Shown in pieces: positions 23,997-33,176 of a stretch of 44,603 bases of DNA. The position numbers were made by a program, and so were the translations under genes. Below the pieces are notes generated by a model that did not search any database, was not told where the DNA came from, and saw nothing but the letters and a program-made list of their open reading frames with translations. Position 1 is the stretch's first letter; every line of letters begins with the position of its first letter. Source of the DNA: an uncultured Rhizobiaceae bacterium (GTDB lineage Bacteria > Pseudomonadota > Alphaproteobacteria > Rhizobiales > Rhizobiaceae); the NCBI GenBank assembly GCA_958296345.1, contig CATQIJ010000011.1, forward strand, positions 1-44,603. The letters run 5' to 3'.

Positions 23997-24623
23997 TTAG
24001 GTTCGACTACCTGCAAGTTTTTCTTCTAGGGCTATCACAGCATCTTGGGCTGCTTTGTTTGCTGGGTAAATTTCCAATACTCTATACCAAGCTTTAAGTG
24101 CATCTTCTTCGCGATCAATTCTTTGCATGATGACGGCTAGGCCTGACAAAGCTCCAAAGTGTCTTGGTTCAAGAATTAGTGTTTTTTCAATATCCGCAAG
24201 TGAGCGGCTATAATCTTGTTTTGCGAAGTGCAAAGTGGCTCTTCTGTTCCAGCCTTCTGCAAATTCAGGGCTTAAAACAACCACTTGATCCAGCAAATCT
24301 TCAGCTTTTGCATATTTTTGGGTGCGCATCGCTGTTATTGCCCAAGACATTAGCAAGTCAATGCTTCTTGAACCGGAGGCTGTCCATTCACGCCAAATCA
24401 TGCGTGCAGTTGCTGTTGATGAGGTTTCTTTTGGATCTTTTTTCAGCTGCTCAAACAATCGATCTAACGTTTGGCTATTATCAATAACCGCATTATTGTT
24501 TTCGGGCGGAAGAATAGGTTGTGTTGTCTCTTCATCAGGGGGGGGGATGTTTTGCTGTGCAAATGCATTTGGTGAAAACACCAAGATGAAGCTTGAAATG
24601 AGAATTGCGTTAATAGTTTTCAT
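23997..24623 (-). CDS. Secreted tetratricopeptide-repeat protein
   Basis: I choose ATG 24623 since it opens a signal peptide (MKTINAILISSFILVFSPNAFA), giving a mature periplasmic protein of about 185 residues after a Pro-rich linker. Three TPR-like units follow: WAITAMRTQKYAKAEDLLDQVVVLSPEFAEG, WNRRATLHFAKQDYSRSLADIEKTLILEPRHFG and ALSGLAVIMQRIDREEDALKAWYRVLEIYPAN. It probably acts as a protein-protein scaffold; its partner is unknown. Start position 24650 is also open but would place nine non-signal residues ahead. Confidence 0.85.
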   Translation of the reverse strand: MKTINAILISSFILVFSPNAFAQQNIPPPDEETTQPILPPENNNAVIDNSQTLDRLFEQLKKDPKETSSTATARMIWREWTASGSRSIDLLMSWAITAMRTQKYAKAEDLLDQVVVLSPEFAEGWNRRATLHFAKQDYSRSLADIEKTLILEPRHFGALSGLAVIMQRIDREEDALKAWYRVLEIYPANKAAQDAVIALEEKLAGSRT

Positions 24624-24687
24624 AACTACAAGGGTAGCGCAGGTTTGCAAAACGTCAAATAGTGAATTTTATCTATTACAAAAGAGT

Positions 24688-24720
24688 GATGGCCGCTGTG
24701 AATAAACACATACGGCCATC
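24688..24720 (-). terminator. Terminator downstream of rpmJ
   Basis: GATGGCCG (24688-24695) pairs with CGGCCATC (24713-24720), with an inner TGTG/CACA pairing. On the minus strand it is followed by TCTTTT. It lies between rpmJ and the TPR gene and would end the rpmJ transcript. Confidence 0.6.
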
Positions 24721-24757
24721 TAAAATTTTAAATCGAAAAACCTGTAAGTTCTAAAGC

Positions 24758-24883
24758 TTAACCCTGACGCGCTTTGAAGCGTGGGTTTACTTTATTGATG
24801 ATGTAAACGCGTCCTCGACGACGAACCATGCGGTTTGCGCGGTGACGACCCTTTAGGGATTTTAGAGAATTTCTGATTTTCAT
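24758..24883 (-). CDS. rpmJ: 50S ribosomal protein L36, zinc-free form
   Basis: The minus strand encodes a 41-residue basic protein beginning [20 protein letters not shown] and ending in [10 protein letters not shown], stop TAA. The pattern [31 protein letters not shown] is that of the longer, cysteine-free L36 of alphaproteobacteria, which lacks the zinc-binding C/H set of the short form. It is a component of the large ribosomal subunit. It stands alone with its own terminator. The frame is intact. Confidence 0.95.
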   Translation of the reverse strand: MKIRNSLKSLKGRHRANRMVRRRGRVYIINKVNPRFKARQG

Positions 24884-25106
24884 AGTACTATACCAATTTA
24901 TTGCCATTGTGGCGGGGGTTACGAACCTTATTTTGCTGGTTCTTCCAATAATTAACGCGCCTGCAATTAAGCGGACGCGCTTTAAGTGAGTGGGTGATAG
25001 GCTGAAACGGCTAGAATGTCAAATCTTAGGTACTTATTTTACTGCGTCGTGATTGGCATGGCGCTCGTCGCAGAGTGTCGCAACTTTTTATGTGTAAGAG
25101 AATTTA

Positions 25107-25135
25107 TTGCACCTTAACGCAGAGTGCTATATAAC
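25107..25135 (+). promoter_or_regulatory. Probable sigma-70 promoter of soxBDAG
   Basis: TTGCAC (25107-25112), a 17-base spacer and TATAAC (25130-25135) form a near-consensus promoter 31 bases before the soxB start. AGGA at about 25153 is the likely ribosome-binding site. Confidence 0.65.
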
Positions 25136-25166
25136 GCTGTTAAATCATCTATCAGGATCTTAATTC

Positions 25167-26420
25167 ATGGCTAAATTTTCTGCCTTTGCAGTTGCAAAAG
25201 AAGCAATGCGTTCCAACAAAGGTTGGGAAAAACAGTGGGAAAACCCTGAGCCTCGTTCAAGCTACGACGTTATTATCGTTGGCGCTGGTGGACACGGGCT
25301 TGCAACCGCTTATTATTTAGCCAAAGAGCACGGCATTACCAATGTTGCTGTTTTGGAAAAAGGCTGGCTTGGCGGTGGTAATACGGGTCGTAATACAACA
25401 ATTATTCGCTCGAACTATCTTTATGATGAATCTGCTGGCATGTATAACCACGCGATTAATCTTTGGGAAAACTTGTCTCAAGAATTAAACTATAATGTCA
25501 TGTTTTCGCAGCGCGGTGTGATGATGATGGCGCATAATGTGCACGATGTTCAGGTATTCCAACGCCATGTTCATGCAAACCGTTTGAATGGTGTTGATAA
25601 TAAATGGCTGACACCAGAAGAAGCCAAGGCATTTTGCCCGCCGCTTAGCATTTCAAAATCTGCGCGTTACCCTGTTATGGGTGCAGCTCTACAAAAACGT
25701 GGCGGTGTTGCACGTCACGATGCGGTTGCTTGGGGGTATGCGCGGAAAGCCTCTGAAATGGGTGTTCATATTATTCAACAGTGCGAAGTTAAGGGCATTA
25801 ACCGCGATGCCAAAGGCGCTGTAACAGGTGTTGAAACAACCAGAGGTACAATTGGTGCAAAACAAGTAGGTGTCGTTGCAGCGGGTCATACATCAGTGTT
25901 GATGGATATGGCTGGCGTTCAAATGCCGCTTGAGAGCTATCCGCTTCAAGCCTTAGTATCTGAGCCTGTTAAGCCAATTTTCCCATGTGTTGTTATGTCA
26001 AATACGGTTCATGCTTATATTTCTCAGTCTGATAAAGGTGAGTTGGTAATTGGTGCGGGTACAGACCAATATACGTCATACTCACAAACGGGTGGGTTGC
26101 ACATTGCAACGCATACGCTTGAAGCAATTTGTGAAATGTTCCCAATTTTCAGTCGCATGAAAATGCTTCGCTCTTGGGGCGGAATTGTGGATGTAACACC
26201 AGACCGCTCGCCAATTGTTGCTAAGACACCTGTTAAAGGTCTCTATGTAAACTGCGGTTGGGGAACTGGTGGCTTTAAAGCAACGCCTGGATCAGGAAAT
26301 GTCTTCGCGCATACAATTGCAAAAGACGCACCGCATAAAATCAACGAAGGCTTGCATCTTGAGCGTTTCAGAACTGGCCGTTTGGTCGACGAAGCTGCCG
26401 CTGCAGCCGTGGCGCATTAG
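25167..26420 (+). CDS. soxB: Sarcosine oxidase, beta subunit
   Basis: A 417-residue flavoprotein subunit of the heterotetrameric oxidase that converts sarcosine and tetrahydrofolate to glycine and 5,10-methylene-THF with H2O2. It has the dinucleotide loop [19 protein letters not shown], the [16 protein letters not shown] segment, and [13 protein letters not shown], whose His (about residue 184) corresponds to the FMN-linking His of the family. [15 protein letters not shown] near the end is typical. It opens the soxBDAG operon with its own promoter. Frame intact, usual length. Confidence 0.96.
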   Translation: MAKFSAFAVAKEAMRSNKGWEKQWENPEPRSSYDVIIVGAGGHGLATAYYLAKEHGITNVAVLEKGWLGGGNTGRNTTIIRSNYLYDESAGMYNHAINLWENLSQELNYNVMFSQRGVMMMAHNVHDVQVFQRHVHANRLNGVDNKWLTPEEAKAFCPPLSISKSARYPVMGAALQKRGGVARHDAVAWGYARKASEMGVHIIQQCEVKGINRDAKGAVTGVETTRGTIGAKQVGVVAAGHTSVLMDMAGVQMPLESYPLQALVSEPVKPIFPCVVMSNTVHAYISQSDKGELVIGAGTDQYTSYSQTGGLHIATHTLEAICEMFPIFSRMKMLRSWGGIVDVTPDRSPIVAKTPVKGLYVNCGWGTGGFKATPGSGNVFAHTIAKDAPHKINEGLHLERFRTGRLVDEAAAAAVAH

Positions 26421-26431
26421 AGGATAATATC

Positions 26432-26800
26432 ATGCTACTAATTCACTGTCCTTACTGCGAAAAAGATCTTCCTGAAACTGAGTTTCATGGGGAAGGTGAA
26501 GCGCATATTGAGCGTCCTACTAATATGGCTGATATTTCTGATGAAGCGTTTGAGAAGTTTTTCTTTATCCGCGAAAATCAGAAAGGTGTTTTGTTTGAGC
26601 GCTGGCGCCACCTTCATGGGTGTGGTCGTTTCTTTAATGCGGTGCGTCATTCGGTTTCTGATAAATTTATCAAGACCTATAAGGCACGGCAGGAGAAACC
26701 TAAGCTGACGAAAAAAGAAATCGATGCAGTGCTTCCGCCTGCAAAATCTACTCCTGCCAATGAACCTATTTATGCAGATGCTGTTAAGGGTAAAAAATAA
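26432..26800 (+). CDS. soxD: Sarcosine oxidase, delta subunit
   Basis: A 122-residue subunit. The N-terminal zinc-binding pattern HCPYCEKDLPETEFHGEGEAHIERP and a second HGCGRFFNAVRH are typical of SoxD. The C-terminal ~25 residues (lysine-rich, then proline) are a longer tail than in the ~95-residue bacterial forms I remember. Its TAA shares a base with the soxA ATG (TAATG). It is structural in the heterotetramer. Confidence 0.95.
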   Translation: MLLIHCPYCEKDLPETEFHGEGEAHIERPTNMADISDEAFEKFFFIRENQKGVLFERWRHLHGCGRFFNAVRHSVSDKFIKTYKARQEKPKLTKKEIDAVLPPAKSTPANEPIYADAVKGKK

Positions 26801-29790
26801 TGAGCGGCTCTACTCCAAACACAGGTGCAAATCGAATTGCTGGCAAGGGGCGTTTGTCTCCTGCAAAAACAGTGATGTTCACCTTCGATGGAAAATCTTA
26901 TAACGCACTTGAAGGCGATACGCTTGCCTCCGCGCTTCTCGCGAATGGTATTCATTTAGCAGGGCGTTCGTTTAAATATCACCGTCCACGCGGTATCTTG
27001 GCTGCAGGTTCAGAGGAACCAAATGCATTGATGGATATCTCTCGTGATAGTGCGCGTCGTCAACCAAACATACGTGCAACAGTACAACCTGTTTTTGATG
27101 GTATGATTGCTAAAAGTCAAAACCGCTATCCGTCGCTTTCATTTGATGTTGGTGCGATAAATGATGGCATGGGGCGTTTCTTTTCGGCTGGTTTTTACTA
27201 CAAAACTTTCATGTGGCCACAAAAAGCTTGGGATGCGGTGTATGAGCCGTTTATCCGTAATGCAGCTGGCTTAGGGGTTTCACCTGATGAGGCTGATCCA
27301 GATCATTATGCAAATCAATTTGCGCATTGTGATGTGTTGATTGTTGGGGCTGGTGCAACGGGTCTACAAGCAGCTTTGGTTGCTGGAAAGTCTGGTAAAA
27401 GCGTTATCATCTGTGACGAACAAGAAGAAATGGGCGGTGCACTTCTTTCTGATGCGACGTCTAAAATTGATGGCAAATCGGCTCAAGAATGGGCCGATGA
27501 TGCAAAAGCAAAATTGGCGGAAATGAAGAATGTTACAATTCTTCCGCGCACAACAGCTTTTGGTTATTACAACCACAATATGGTGACTCTAACAGAGCTT
27601 GTCACAGAGCATATGGCGAACCCTGATCCTGATTTGCCGCGTGAGCGTTGTTGGCAAGTTCGTGCTAAAAAAGTTGTCCTAGCAACTGGTGCAATTGAAC
27701 GGCATATTGTGTTCCCAGACAATGATCGCCCTGGCATTATGATGGCGTCAGCTGCGCAGACTTATTTAAATCGTTACGGCGTTGCAGTTGGTAGCAATGT
27801 TGCGATCTATACTTCGAGTGATAGCGCGTATTCAGTTGCGTTTGATTTAAAACGCGCTGGCATTGAAGTGCCTGCGATTGTTGATATGCGTGATACTATT
27901 GATCAAGCGTTATTGGATGAAGCGGAAGAACTGAAAATCCGCGTTCTTAAAGGTTTTGCGGTTGTTGGCACAAAAGGGCGCCTTCGCGTTACGGAGATTG
28001 CGGTTCAACCAGTGAATGGCGAAAACGTTGAAACTATTGCTGTTGATTGCTTGCTTATGGCAGGGGGTTGGACACCTTCAGTTCACTTGTTCTCGCAATC
28101 AAGAGGCCGTGTGAAGTTCGATGAAGCTACTGGTACATTCCTACCTGATATATATACGGAAGAATGTATCTCAGTTGGCTCTTGTAATGGTACACATGAT
28201 TTAAGCGAAGCGATGTTAGAGGCTTCAACTGCAGCAAAAGATGCAGTTGGTGGTAAGGCACCTAAAGCTGTTAAAGTTGTAAATGGTCCTCGGATGAGTG
28301 GGTTTCATATTGGTTCTGCAAAAGGCGCTGGGCCAGAAGATTTCACAAAGGCGTTTATCGATTATCAAAACGATGTGACGGCAAAAGACATTCGTCTTGC
28401 TGTCCGAGAAGGTTTCCATTCAATCGAACATGTGAAGCGCTATACGACAACAGGCATGGCGTCTGACCAAGGTAAAATGTCTAACATGCACGGCCTTGCA
28501 ATTGCTGCTGAAGCGCTTGATAAACCTATTCCTGAAGTTGGCCTTACAACATTTCGCTCACCGTTTACGCCAGTGACATTTGGTGCGTTGGTTGGTCATA
28601 ACAAAGGTGAATTATTTGATGTAACGCGCAAGACACCAATGCATGAATGGCACGTTGAACAAGGTGCTGATTTTGAAGATGTTGGTAATTGGAAACGTGC
28701 TTGGTACTATCCACAAGCGGGCGAAGACATGCACGCTGCGGTAAACCGTGAGTGTAAAGCAATTCGCGACGCGGCTGGTATTTTTGATGCAACAACACTT
28801 GGTAAAATTGAAGTTGTTGGTCCAGACGCCGTTAAGTTCATGAATATGATGTACACAAACCCGTGGGATAAGCTCGCAGTGGGTCGTTTGCGTTATGGTA
28901 TTATGTGCCGCGAAGATGGTTTCATCTATGATGACGGTGTTGTGGCGCGTCTTGCAGAAGATCGTTTCCACGTGACGACGACAACAGGTGGTGCGCCACG
29001 TGTTCTAAACATGATGGAAGATTATCTTCAAACTGAATTCCCTGAGTGGAAAGTTTGGCTAACATCTACTTCTGAACAATGGGCTGTGATTGCTGTCCAA
29101 GGGCCAAAAGCTCGCGAGATTGTTGAACCGCTTTTAGACGGTATTGATCTGGATGCAATGCAACATATGAGTGTTCAAACCGGCAAAATCTGCGGTGTCG
29201 AAACTCGTTTTATGCGTATGTCGTTTACAGGTGAATATGGTTTTGAGATTAATGTACCTGCAGATTATGGTCGTCAAGTTTGGGAAGCAATTTACGAGCG
29301 TGGTAAACCAATGGGTATGGCGCCTTACGGCACAGAAGCCATGCACGTTCTGCGCGCAGAAAAAGGCTACATCATTGTTGGGCAAGATACCGATGGCACG
29401 GTCACACCGCATGATGCAAATGTTGGCTGGGCGATTGGCAAGAAGAAAACAGACTTTGTAGGCATTAAAGGTTTACAACGTCCTGATCTGGTCGCCGAAG
29501 ATCGTCGTCAATTGGTTGGTCTTAAGACAATGGATCCTAAAATTAAATTGGAAGAAGGTGCTCAGGTTGTGGATGATCCTAACCATGCCGTGCCTATTCC
29601 GATGATTGGTTTTGTGACCTCATCTTATTGGTCTGAGTGCCTAGGGCACTCAATTGCAATGGCGTTGATTGAAAACGGGCATAACCGTATGGGCGAAACA
29701 GTTCATATTCCAATGCCTGATGAAATTATTAAGGCTGAGATTTGTTCTCCAGTTTTCTATGATCCAGAAGGAGGCCGTACAAATGGCTAA
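26800..29790 (+). CDS. soxA: Sarcosine oxidase, alpha subunit
   Basis: A 996-residue subunit with three parts. The N-terminal region (about 1-130) has a ferredoxin-like fold (FTFDGKSYNALEGDTLASALLANG ... RSFKYHRPRGI). The central NAD/FAD-type domain (about 175-500) has CDVLIVGAGATGLQAALVAGKSG and a second ATGAIERHIVFPDNDRPG. The C-terminal GcvT-like folate-binding domain (about 610-980) has REDGFIYDDGVVARL and GTEAMHVLRAEKGYI. It provides the NAD and tetrahydrofolate sites of the complex. Its 3' end overlaps soxG by 8 bases. Frame intact. Confidence 0.96.
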   Translation: MSGSTPNTGANRIAGKGRLSPAKTVMFTFDGKSYNALEGDTLASALLANGIHLAGRSFKYHRPRGILAAGSEEPNALMDISRDSARRQPNIRATVQPVFDGMIAKSQNRYPSLSFDVGAINDGMGRFFSAGFYYKTFMWPQKAWDAVYEPFIRNAAGLGVSPDEADPDHYANQFAHCDVLIVGAGATGLQAALVAGKSGKSVIICDEQEEMGGALLSDATSKIDGKSAQEWADDAKAKLAEMKNVTILPRTTAFGYYNHNMVTLTELVTEHMANPDPDLPRERCWQVRAKKVVLATGAIERHIVFPDNDRPGIMMASAAQTYLNRYGVAVGSNVAIYTSSDSAYSVAFDLKRAGIEVPAIVDMRDTIDQALLDEAEELKIRVLKGFAVVGTKGRLRVTEIAVQPVNGENVETIAVDCLLMAGGWTPSVHLFSQSRGRVKFDEATGTFLPDIYTEECISVGSCNGTHDLSEAMLEASTAAKDAVGGKAPKAVKVVNGPRMSGFHIGSAKGAGPEDFTKAFIDYQNDVTAKDIRLAVREGFHSIEHVKRYTTTGMASDQGKMSNMHGLAIAAEALDKPIPEVGLTTFRSPFTPVTFGALVGHNKGELFDVTRKTPMHEWHVEQGADFEDVGNWKRAWYYPQAGEDMHAAVNRECKAIRDAAGIFDATTLGKIEVVGPDAVKFMNMMYTNPWDKLAVGRLRYGIMCREDGFIYDDGVVARLAEDRFHVTTTTGGAPRVLNMMEDYLQTEFPEWKVWLTSTSEQWAVIAVQGPKAREIVEPLLDGIDLDAMQHMSVQTGKICGVETRFMRMSFTGEYGFEINVPADYGRQVWEAIYERGKPMGMAPYGTEAMHVLRAEKGYIIVGQDTDGTVTPHDANVGWAIGKKKTDFVGIKGLQRPDLVAEDRRQLVGLKTMDPKIKLEEGAQVVDDPNHAVPIPMIGFVTSSYWSECLGHSIAMALIENGHNRMGETVHIPMPDEIIKAEICSPVFYDPEGGRTNG

Positions 29791-30325
29791 TGCACAACGC
29801 ATAAACCCACTTGATGATCGCGTTTATGGCGGCAACGGTGTTACCCTTACTCCAGTTGAGGCGATGGAGCGAATTTCACTTCGCGCAGAAGATAAAGCAG
29901 TTGCTAGTCTTGGTAAGGCGATTGGATTTAGTTTGCCTAAAAAAGCAGGCACAACTGTGACCAAAGGAAGTGTAACTGCGCTTTGGATTGGTCCTGATGA
30001 GTGGTTGATATTAGGTGTTGAAGGCTCTGATCTTGAAGCAAAATTGAACAAGGTAAAAACGGGTCTTTACTCAGCAGTAGCTGTCAATCATCGAAATACG
30101 GCTATGACAGTTTCAGGTGCTAAGGCTATCAATGCCCTAAATAGTGGCTGTCCCCGTGATTTATCATTGGAGGCTTTTCCAATTGATGGGTGTGGCCGTA
30201 CGATTATCGGAAAAGCTGAAGTTGTATTATGGCGCACAGCTGCAGATACTTTCCATGTTGAGGTCTGGCGTTCATTTTCAGATTATGTGTGGAAGTATTT
30301 AGTTGATTCAGCGCGCTCGGCGTAA
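29783..30325 (+). CDS. soxG: Sarcosine oxidase, gamma subunit
   Basis: I choose ATG 29783 because AAGGAGG lies 10 bases upstream and the family begins near here; this gives 180 residues and an 8-base overlap with soxA. The protein shows the ALWIGPDEWLILG strand, AVAVNHRNTAMTVSGAKAINALNSGCPRDLSLEAFP and FHVEVWRSFSDYVWKYL, all characteristic of SoxG, a GcvT-like small subunit. It completes the operon. No serine or folate genes follow, unlike many sox operons. Confidence 0.94.
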   Translation: MANAQRINPLDDRVYGGNGVTLTPVEAMERISLRAEDKAVASLGKAIGFSLPKKAGTTVTKGSVTALWIGPDEWLILGVEGSDLEAKLNKVKTGLYSAVAVNHRNTAMTVSGAKAINALNSGCPRDLSLEAFPIDGCGRTIIGKAEVVLWRTAADTFHVEVWRSFSDYVWKYLVDSARSA

Positions 30326-30353
30326 AAATCTGACTTTCAACAAAAGCCGTGGT

Positions 30354-30383
30354 ATCTCTCAAGTTAAGTGATTCTTGAGAGAT
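30354..30383 (+). promoter_or_regulatory. Perfect 10-bp hairpin covering the next gene's ribosome-binding site
   Basis: ATCTCTCAAG (30354-30363) pairs with CTTGAGAGAT (30374-30383) across a 10-nt loop. The right arm holds GAGAG, the best Shine-Dalgarno candidate for the TTG start at 30389. There is no T-tract, so it is not a simple terminator. It could terminate soxG messages weakly or hide the next gene's ribosome-binding site. Confidence 0.5.
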
Positions 30384-30388
30384 GCGCA

Positions 30389-31570
30389 TTGTACCCTATC
30401 AATCGGTTAGTTTTAAATTTTCCAGGTTTTGAAACCACAGATGCCGTTCATCAAATTGAACGTTTGTCTGCTGGTGGGCAAAAGACCGCGAAGCTTTGGG
30501 GGTTTGACCTTGAAGCTGGGAAGATTGCGTCTAAGAGTCAAAACCATAGAACTTCAATCGAATTTAATTCAAGTGCAGAAAAATGGACTGCAAAGTCTAC
30601 CTATGTTCAGTTTTCATGGGATGATATAATCGCAAAATATGAGGATATGCCGTATCCACAAAGTTTGTTTGCTAATTTTCCGAAGTATCTTTTGTTTTTC
30701 CTAGATGGTTCAGTTCGCAAGTATGCAAAAGCTAGCAAACGCTATTGGGGATTTACGATTTACCCCATGTTGCTGATGATTGTGTTTGCAATATTCTCAT
30801 GGTTCTTGATGCATTATACGGTGGGACAATACGGCCTTCATTGGGTGATGACTGCAATTCCTGCTTTTGTATTGTTCTTGATGTTATGTAGATTCCCTGG
30901 CGACAAAGCTTATCTCAATTTATCGATAAATGATTGGGGTTTTGCGCGGGACTTAGTCACTTTAAGTAATCCTGAGGTCGTAAAGCGAAACGCTCTTTTT
31001 GCGGATCATTTGATTAAAGAAATTTCTAGCTCAAAACACGATGAAATTATTATTGTTGGTCATAGTTTTGGTTCTGTTTGGGCTGTATCTGCTTTGGCAA
31101 TTGCGCTTGAAAAAAAACCTAATCTTTTGAAAGGTAAGCGGCTTACATTTCTAGCGCTGGGCTCTAGTCTCTTGAAGATTGGGCTTGTTAAAAAAGCACA
31201 GTATTTTGATAAGTTTGTGAAATTGGTTTTATCTGAACCAAATATTGTGTGGCATGATATTCAGACAAAAACAGATTTTATTTCGTTTTATAAAACAGAA
31301 CCTTTTGAGCCGATGAAAATCGTTGAAACTGTTTGCGAAGTAGTTGTCTCGCGCGTTAATTTTAAACACGCTCTATCGCCAGAACGTCATGCAAAAATGA
31401 AGAAATCTATGTACCTTGCGCATCGCCAGTACATACTTTATTCCGACAAACGCGTTCATCATGATTTTCAATTGCGGGTTTTTGGGCCATTTTTTGCAGA
31501 TGATTTAGCGCGAGATAATTCTCTTTTTGAGAATAATGATTTTATTACAGAAGCAACGGGCGAAGCATAA
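30389..31570 (+). CDS. Membrane-anchored alpha/beta-hydrolase-like protein
   Basis: A 393-residue protein of no family I can name. The start is taken at TTG 30389, behind GAGAG; an in-frame GTG at 30368 lies in a hairpin loop. Two adjacent membrane helices occur about residues 120-148 (YPMLLMIVFAIFSWFLMHY) and 155-175 (VMTAIPAFVLFLMLC). After them, EIIIVGHSFGSVWAVSALAIAL has a GxSxG nucleophile elbow (GHSFG), so a lipase/esterase-like fold is likely. The gene is joined to the next by a one-base overlap (TAATG), so the pair works together. Substrate unknown; a membrane lipid is plausible. Confidence 0.7.
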   Translation: MYPINRLVLNFPGFETTDAVHQIERLSAGGQKTAKLWGFDLEAGKIASKSQNHRTSIEFNSSAEKWTAKSTYVQFSWDDIIAKYEDMPYPQSLFANFPKYLLFFLDGSVRKYAKASKRYWGFTIYPMLLMIVFAIFSWFLMHYTVGQYGLHWVMTAIPAFVLFLMLCRFPGDKAYLNLSINDWGFARDLVTLSNPEVVKRNALFADHLIKEISSSKHDEIIIVGHSFGSVWAVSALAIALEKKPNLLKGKRLTFLALGSSLLKIGLVKKAQYFDKFVKLVLSEPNIVWHDIQTKTDFISFYKTEPFEPMKIVETVCEVVVSRVNFKHALSPERHAKMKKSMYLAHRQYILYSDKRVHHDFQLRVFGPFFADDLARDNSLFENNDFITEATGEA

Positions 31571-32163
31571 TGACATTTGATATGGAACTTGTAGCAAAAA
31601 TTATTTGGGTTTTGTTTATCGTTGCTTGGGGTGTTATTCGCTACAAGCCAAATATTAAATCACGAAAGATTGCCAAATCGGTAGTTTCAAGAACGCTTAA
31701 AGAACGGTTTTCTATGATTGTATCTTCTTTTGGGCTTGGATATATTCCTGCTGTTTGGGTTTTCACCGATTTTCTAGATGGGTTTGATTACAATCAGAAT
31801 ATCGTTTTGATGGTTGTCGGTGCTTTGCTTTTAATTGTATCGCTACGCTTATTCCGCTTAACACATAAGGCGCTTGGTAAAATGTGGTCGCACAGTCTTG
31901 ATCTGCGAGAAAATCATAAACTTGTGACCTCAGGAATTTATGAGAAAGTACGCCACCCGATGTATACAGCCTTTTGGGTTTGGGCAATTGGAGCTGCGTT
32001 CTTATTACCAAATTGGGTTGCTGGTTTTTCTGGACTGGTAGGCTTTGGCACTCTTTTCTTCTTACGAGTAGGACAAGAAGAAGAAATGATGAAAGCTGAG
32101 TTTGGTGAACAGTATGAAGCTTATATGAAACGTACCAAGAAGGTTTTCCCCAAGGTTTATTAG
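31570..32163 (+). CDS. Isoprenylcysteine carboxyl methyltransferase-like membrane protein
   Basis: A 197-residue membrane protein with about four helices. The C-terminal half carries the ICMT/PEMT-type signature: VTSGIYEKVRHPMYTAFWVW, then RVGQEEEMMKAEFGEQYEAYMKRTKKVFP. These are SAM-binding residues of the integral membrane methyltransferase family. Bacterial members methylate lipids or small molecules; protein prenylation is not expected. It is translationally coupled to the hydrolase gene upstream, suggesting a joint lipid-modification role (inference). Confidence 0.85.
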   Translation: MTFDMELVAKIIWVLFIVAWGVIRYKPNIKSRKIAKSVVSRTLKERFSMIVSSFGLGYIPAVWVFTDFLDGFDYNQNIVLMVVGALLLIVSLRLFRLTHKALGKMWSHSLDLRENHKLVTSGIYEKVRHPMYTAFWVWAIGAAFLLPNWVAGFSGLVGFGTLFFLRVGQEEEMMKAEFGEQYEAYMKRTKKVFPKVY

Positions 32164-32339
32164 CTTTAATCAAGTGAGAGATTTGTATCATTCATGCAAC
32201 ATTCAGTTCTAATTTGATAATTCAGTTGATGAGAGAGCACTTTTTCAATTTTTGATATTGTCATCGTGTCACTCATTAAGCATAACGTACCGTAAGTCTG
32301 GGGCGTGAAAAATTTATATTAAATAGGGTGTTGGCAATC

Positions 32340-33050
32340 ATGAGTTTTAAACTGCTTCGTATTTTAAAAATTGCAGGTGTGTTATTGGCAACAGTAATTG
32401 CTGTTTCTGCATGTAGCTCTTCTGCAACTTCAAGCAGCAATGCTGAGCTTAAGCCTATTGCAAGTTTTAATACGGCTCTTTCCCGGCTTCCTAGTGAGAT
32501 AAACATTCCGGTAAAAGGTAAAATTACACGCACTGGCGAAGTTTATCTTCTGCGAGGCTTAGCAAATGTATTTTCACGTGGTATGGATACAATGGGAGCA
32601 AAAATGGTGCGTGCTGGACTAGATGCGCGCGTGTACAATCATTCAATTTGGAAATCACTTGCTGACAACATTATAGCGCGTGAAAAGAAGAAGCAGATTT
32701 CCTATCCTATAATTATAATGGGTCACTCATTAGGCGGTAACGCTTCTGCTCTTATGGCAAAATATCTGGGTGATAATAATGTTAAAGTACAATATGTTGT
32801 AACATTTGATCCAACGGTGACCACTTTTGTTGGTAAGAATGTTAATCGTGTTATCAACTTTTATCTGCCGAATGATGCAAACTCAAACGTTGTTAAAAGA
32901 GCGCCTGGATTTAAAGGTGCTTTGAAGAACATTAATGTAAGAGGTGTTCGAGGTCTTAAGCACACGACAATTGAAAAAGATTCTAACTTTCATAATCAAG
33001 TTATAAATCGTGCTATGTCCTATACAAAGAAGCGTCGTAAAAAACGCTAA
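32340..33050 (+). CDS. Lipoprotein with alpha/beta-hydrolase motif
   Basis: I choose ATG 32340, giving 236 residues. The signal peptide ends in a lipobox (VIAVSAC, Cys at about residue 25), so the protein is a lipoprotein, probably of the outer membrane or periplasm. IIIMGHSLGGNASALMAKYL near residue 125 has a GHSLGG nucleophile elbow. A conserved His late in the chain (NFHNQVI) might complete a triad. The C-terminus is strongly basic (KKRRKKR). Family not recognised beyond the hydrolase fold. It is separated from the methyltransferase gene by ~175 bases, so it may have its own promoter. Confidence 0.75.
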   Translation: MSFKLLRILKIAGVLLATVIAVSACSSSATSSSNAELKPIASFNTALSRLPSEINIPVKGKITRTGEVYLLRGLANVFSRGMDTMGAKMVRAGLDARVYNHSIWKSLADNIIAREKKKQISYPIIIMGHSLGGNASALMAKYLGDNNVKVQYVVTFDPTVTTFVGKNVNRVINFYLPNDANSNVVKRAPGFKGALKNINVRGVRGLKHTTIEKDSNFHNQVINRAMSYTKKRRKKR

Positions 33051-33176
33051 TCAATTTTACATAAATTATAAATAATTATTGATACAAAAGTGAACGATAA
33101 AACCTTAACCAATAGGTGATATCGTCCGATATACATTTATGGTATTAATTGAATTAGATTTATTTGGAGTATTGAA

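Noticed and set aside
27341..29461. Open frames inside soxA on both strands
   Set aside because: soxA is an unbroken 996-residue protein with all domains; the others are shadow frames.
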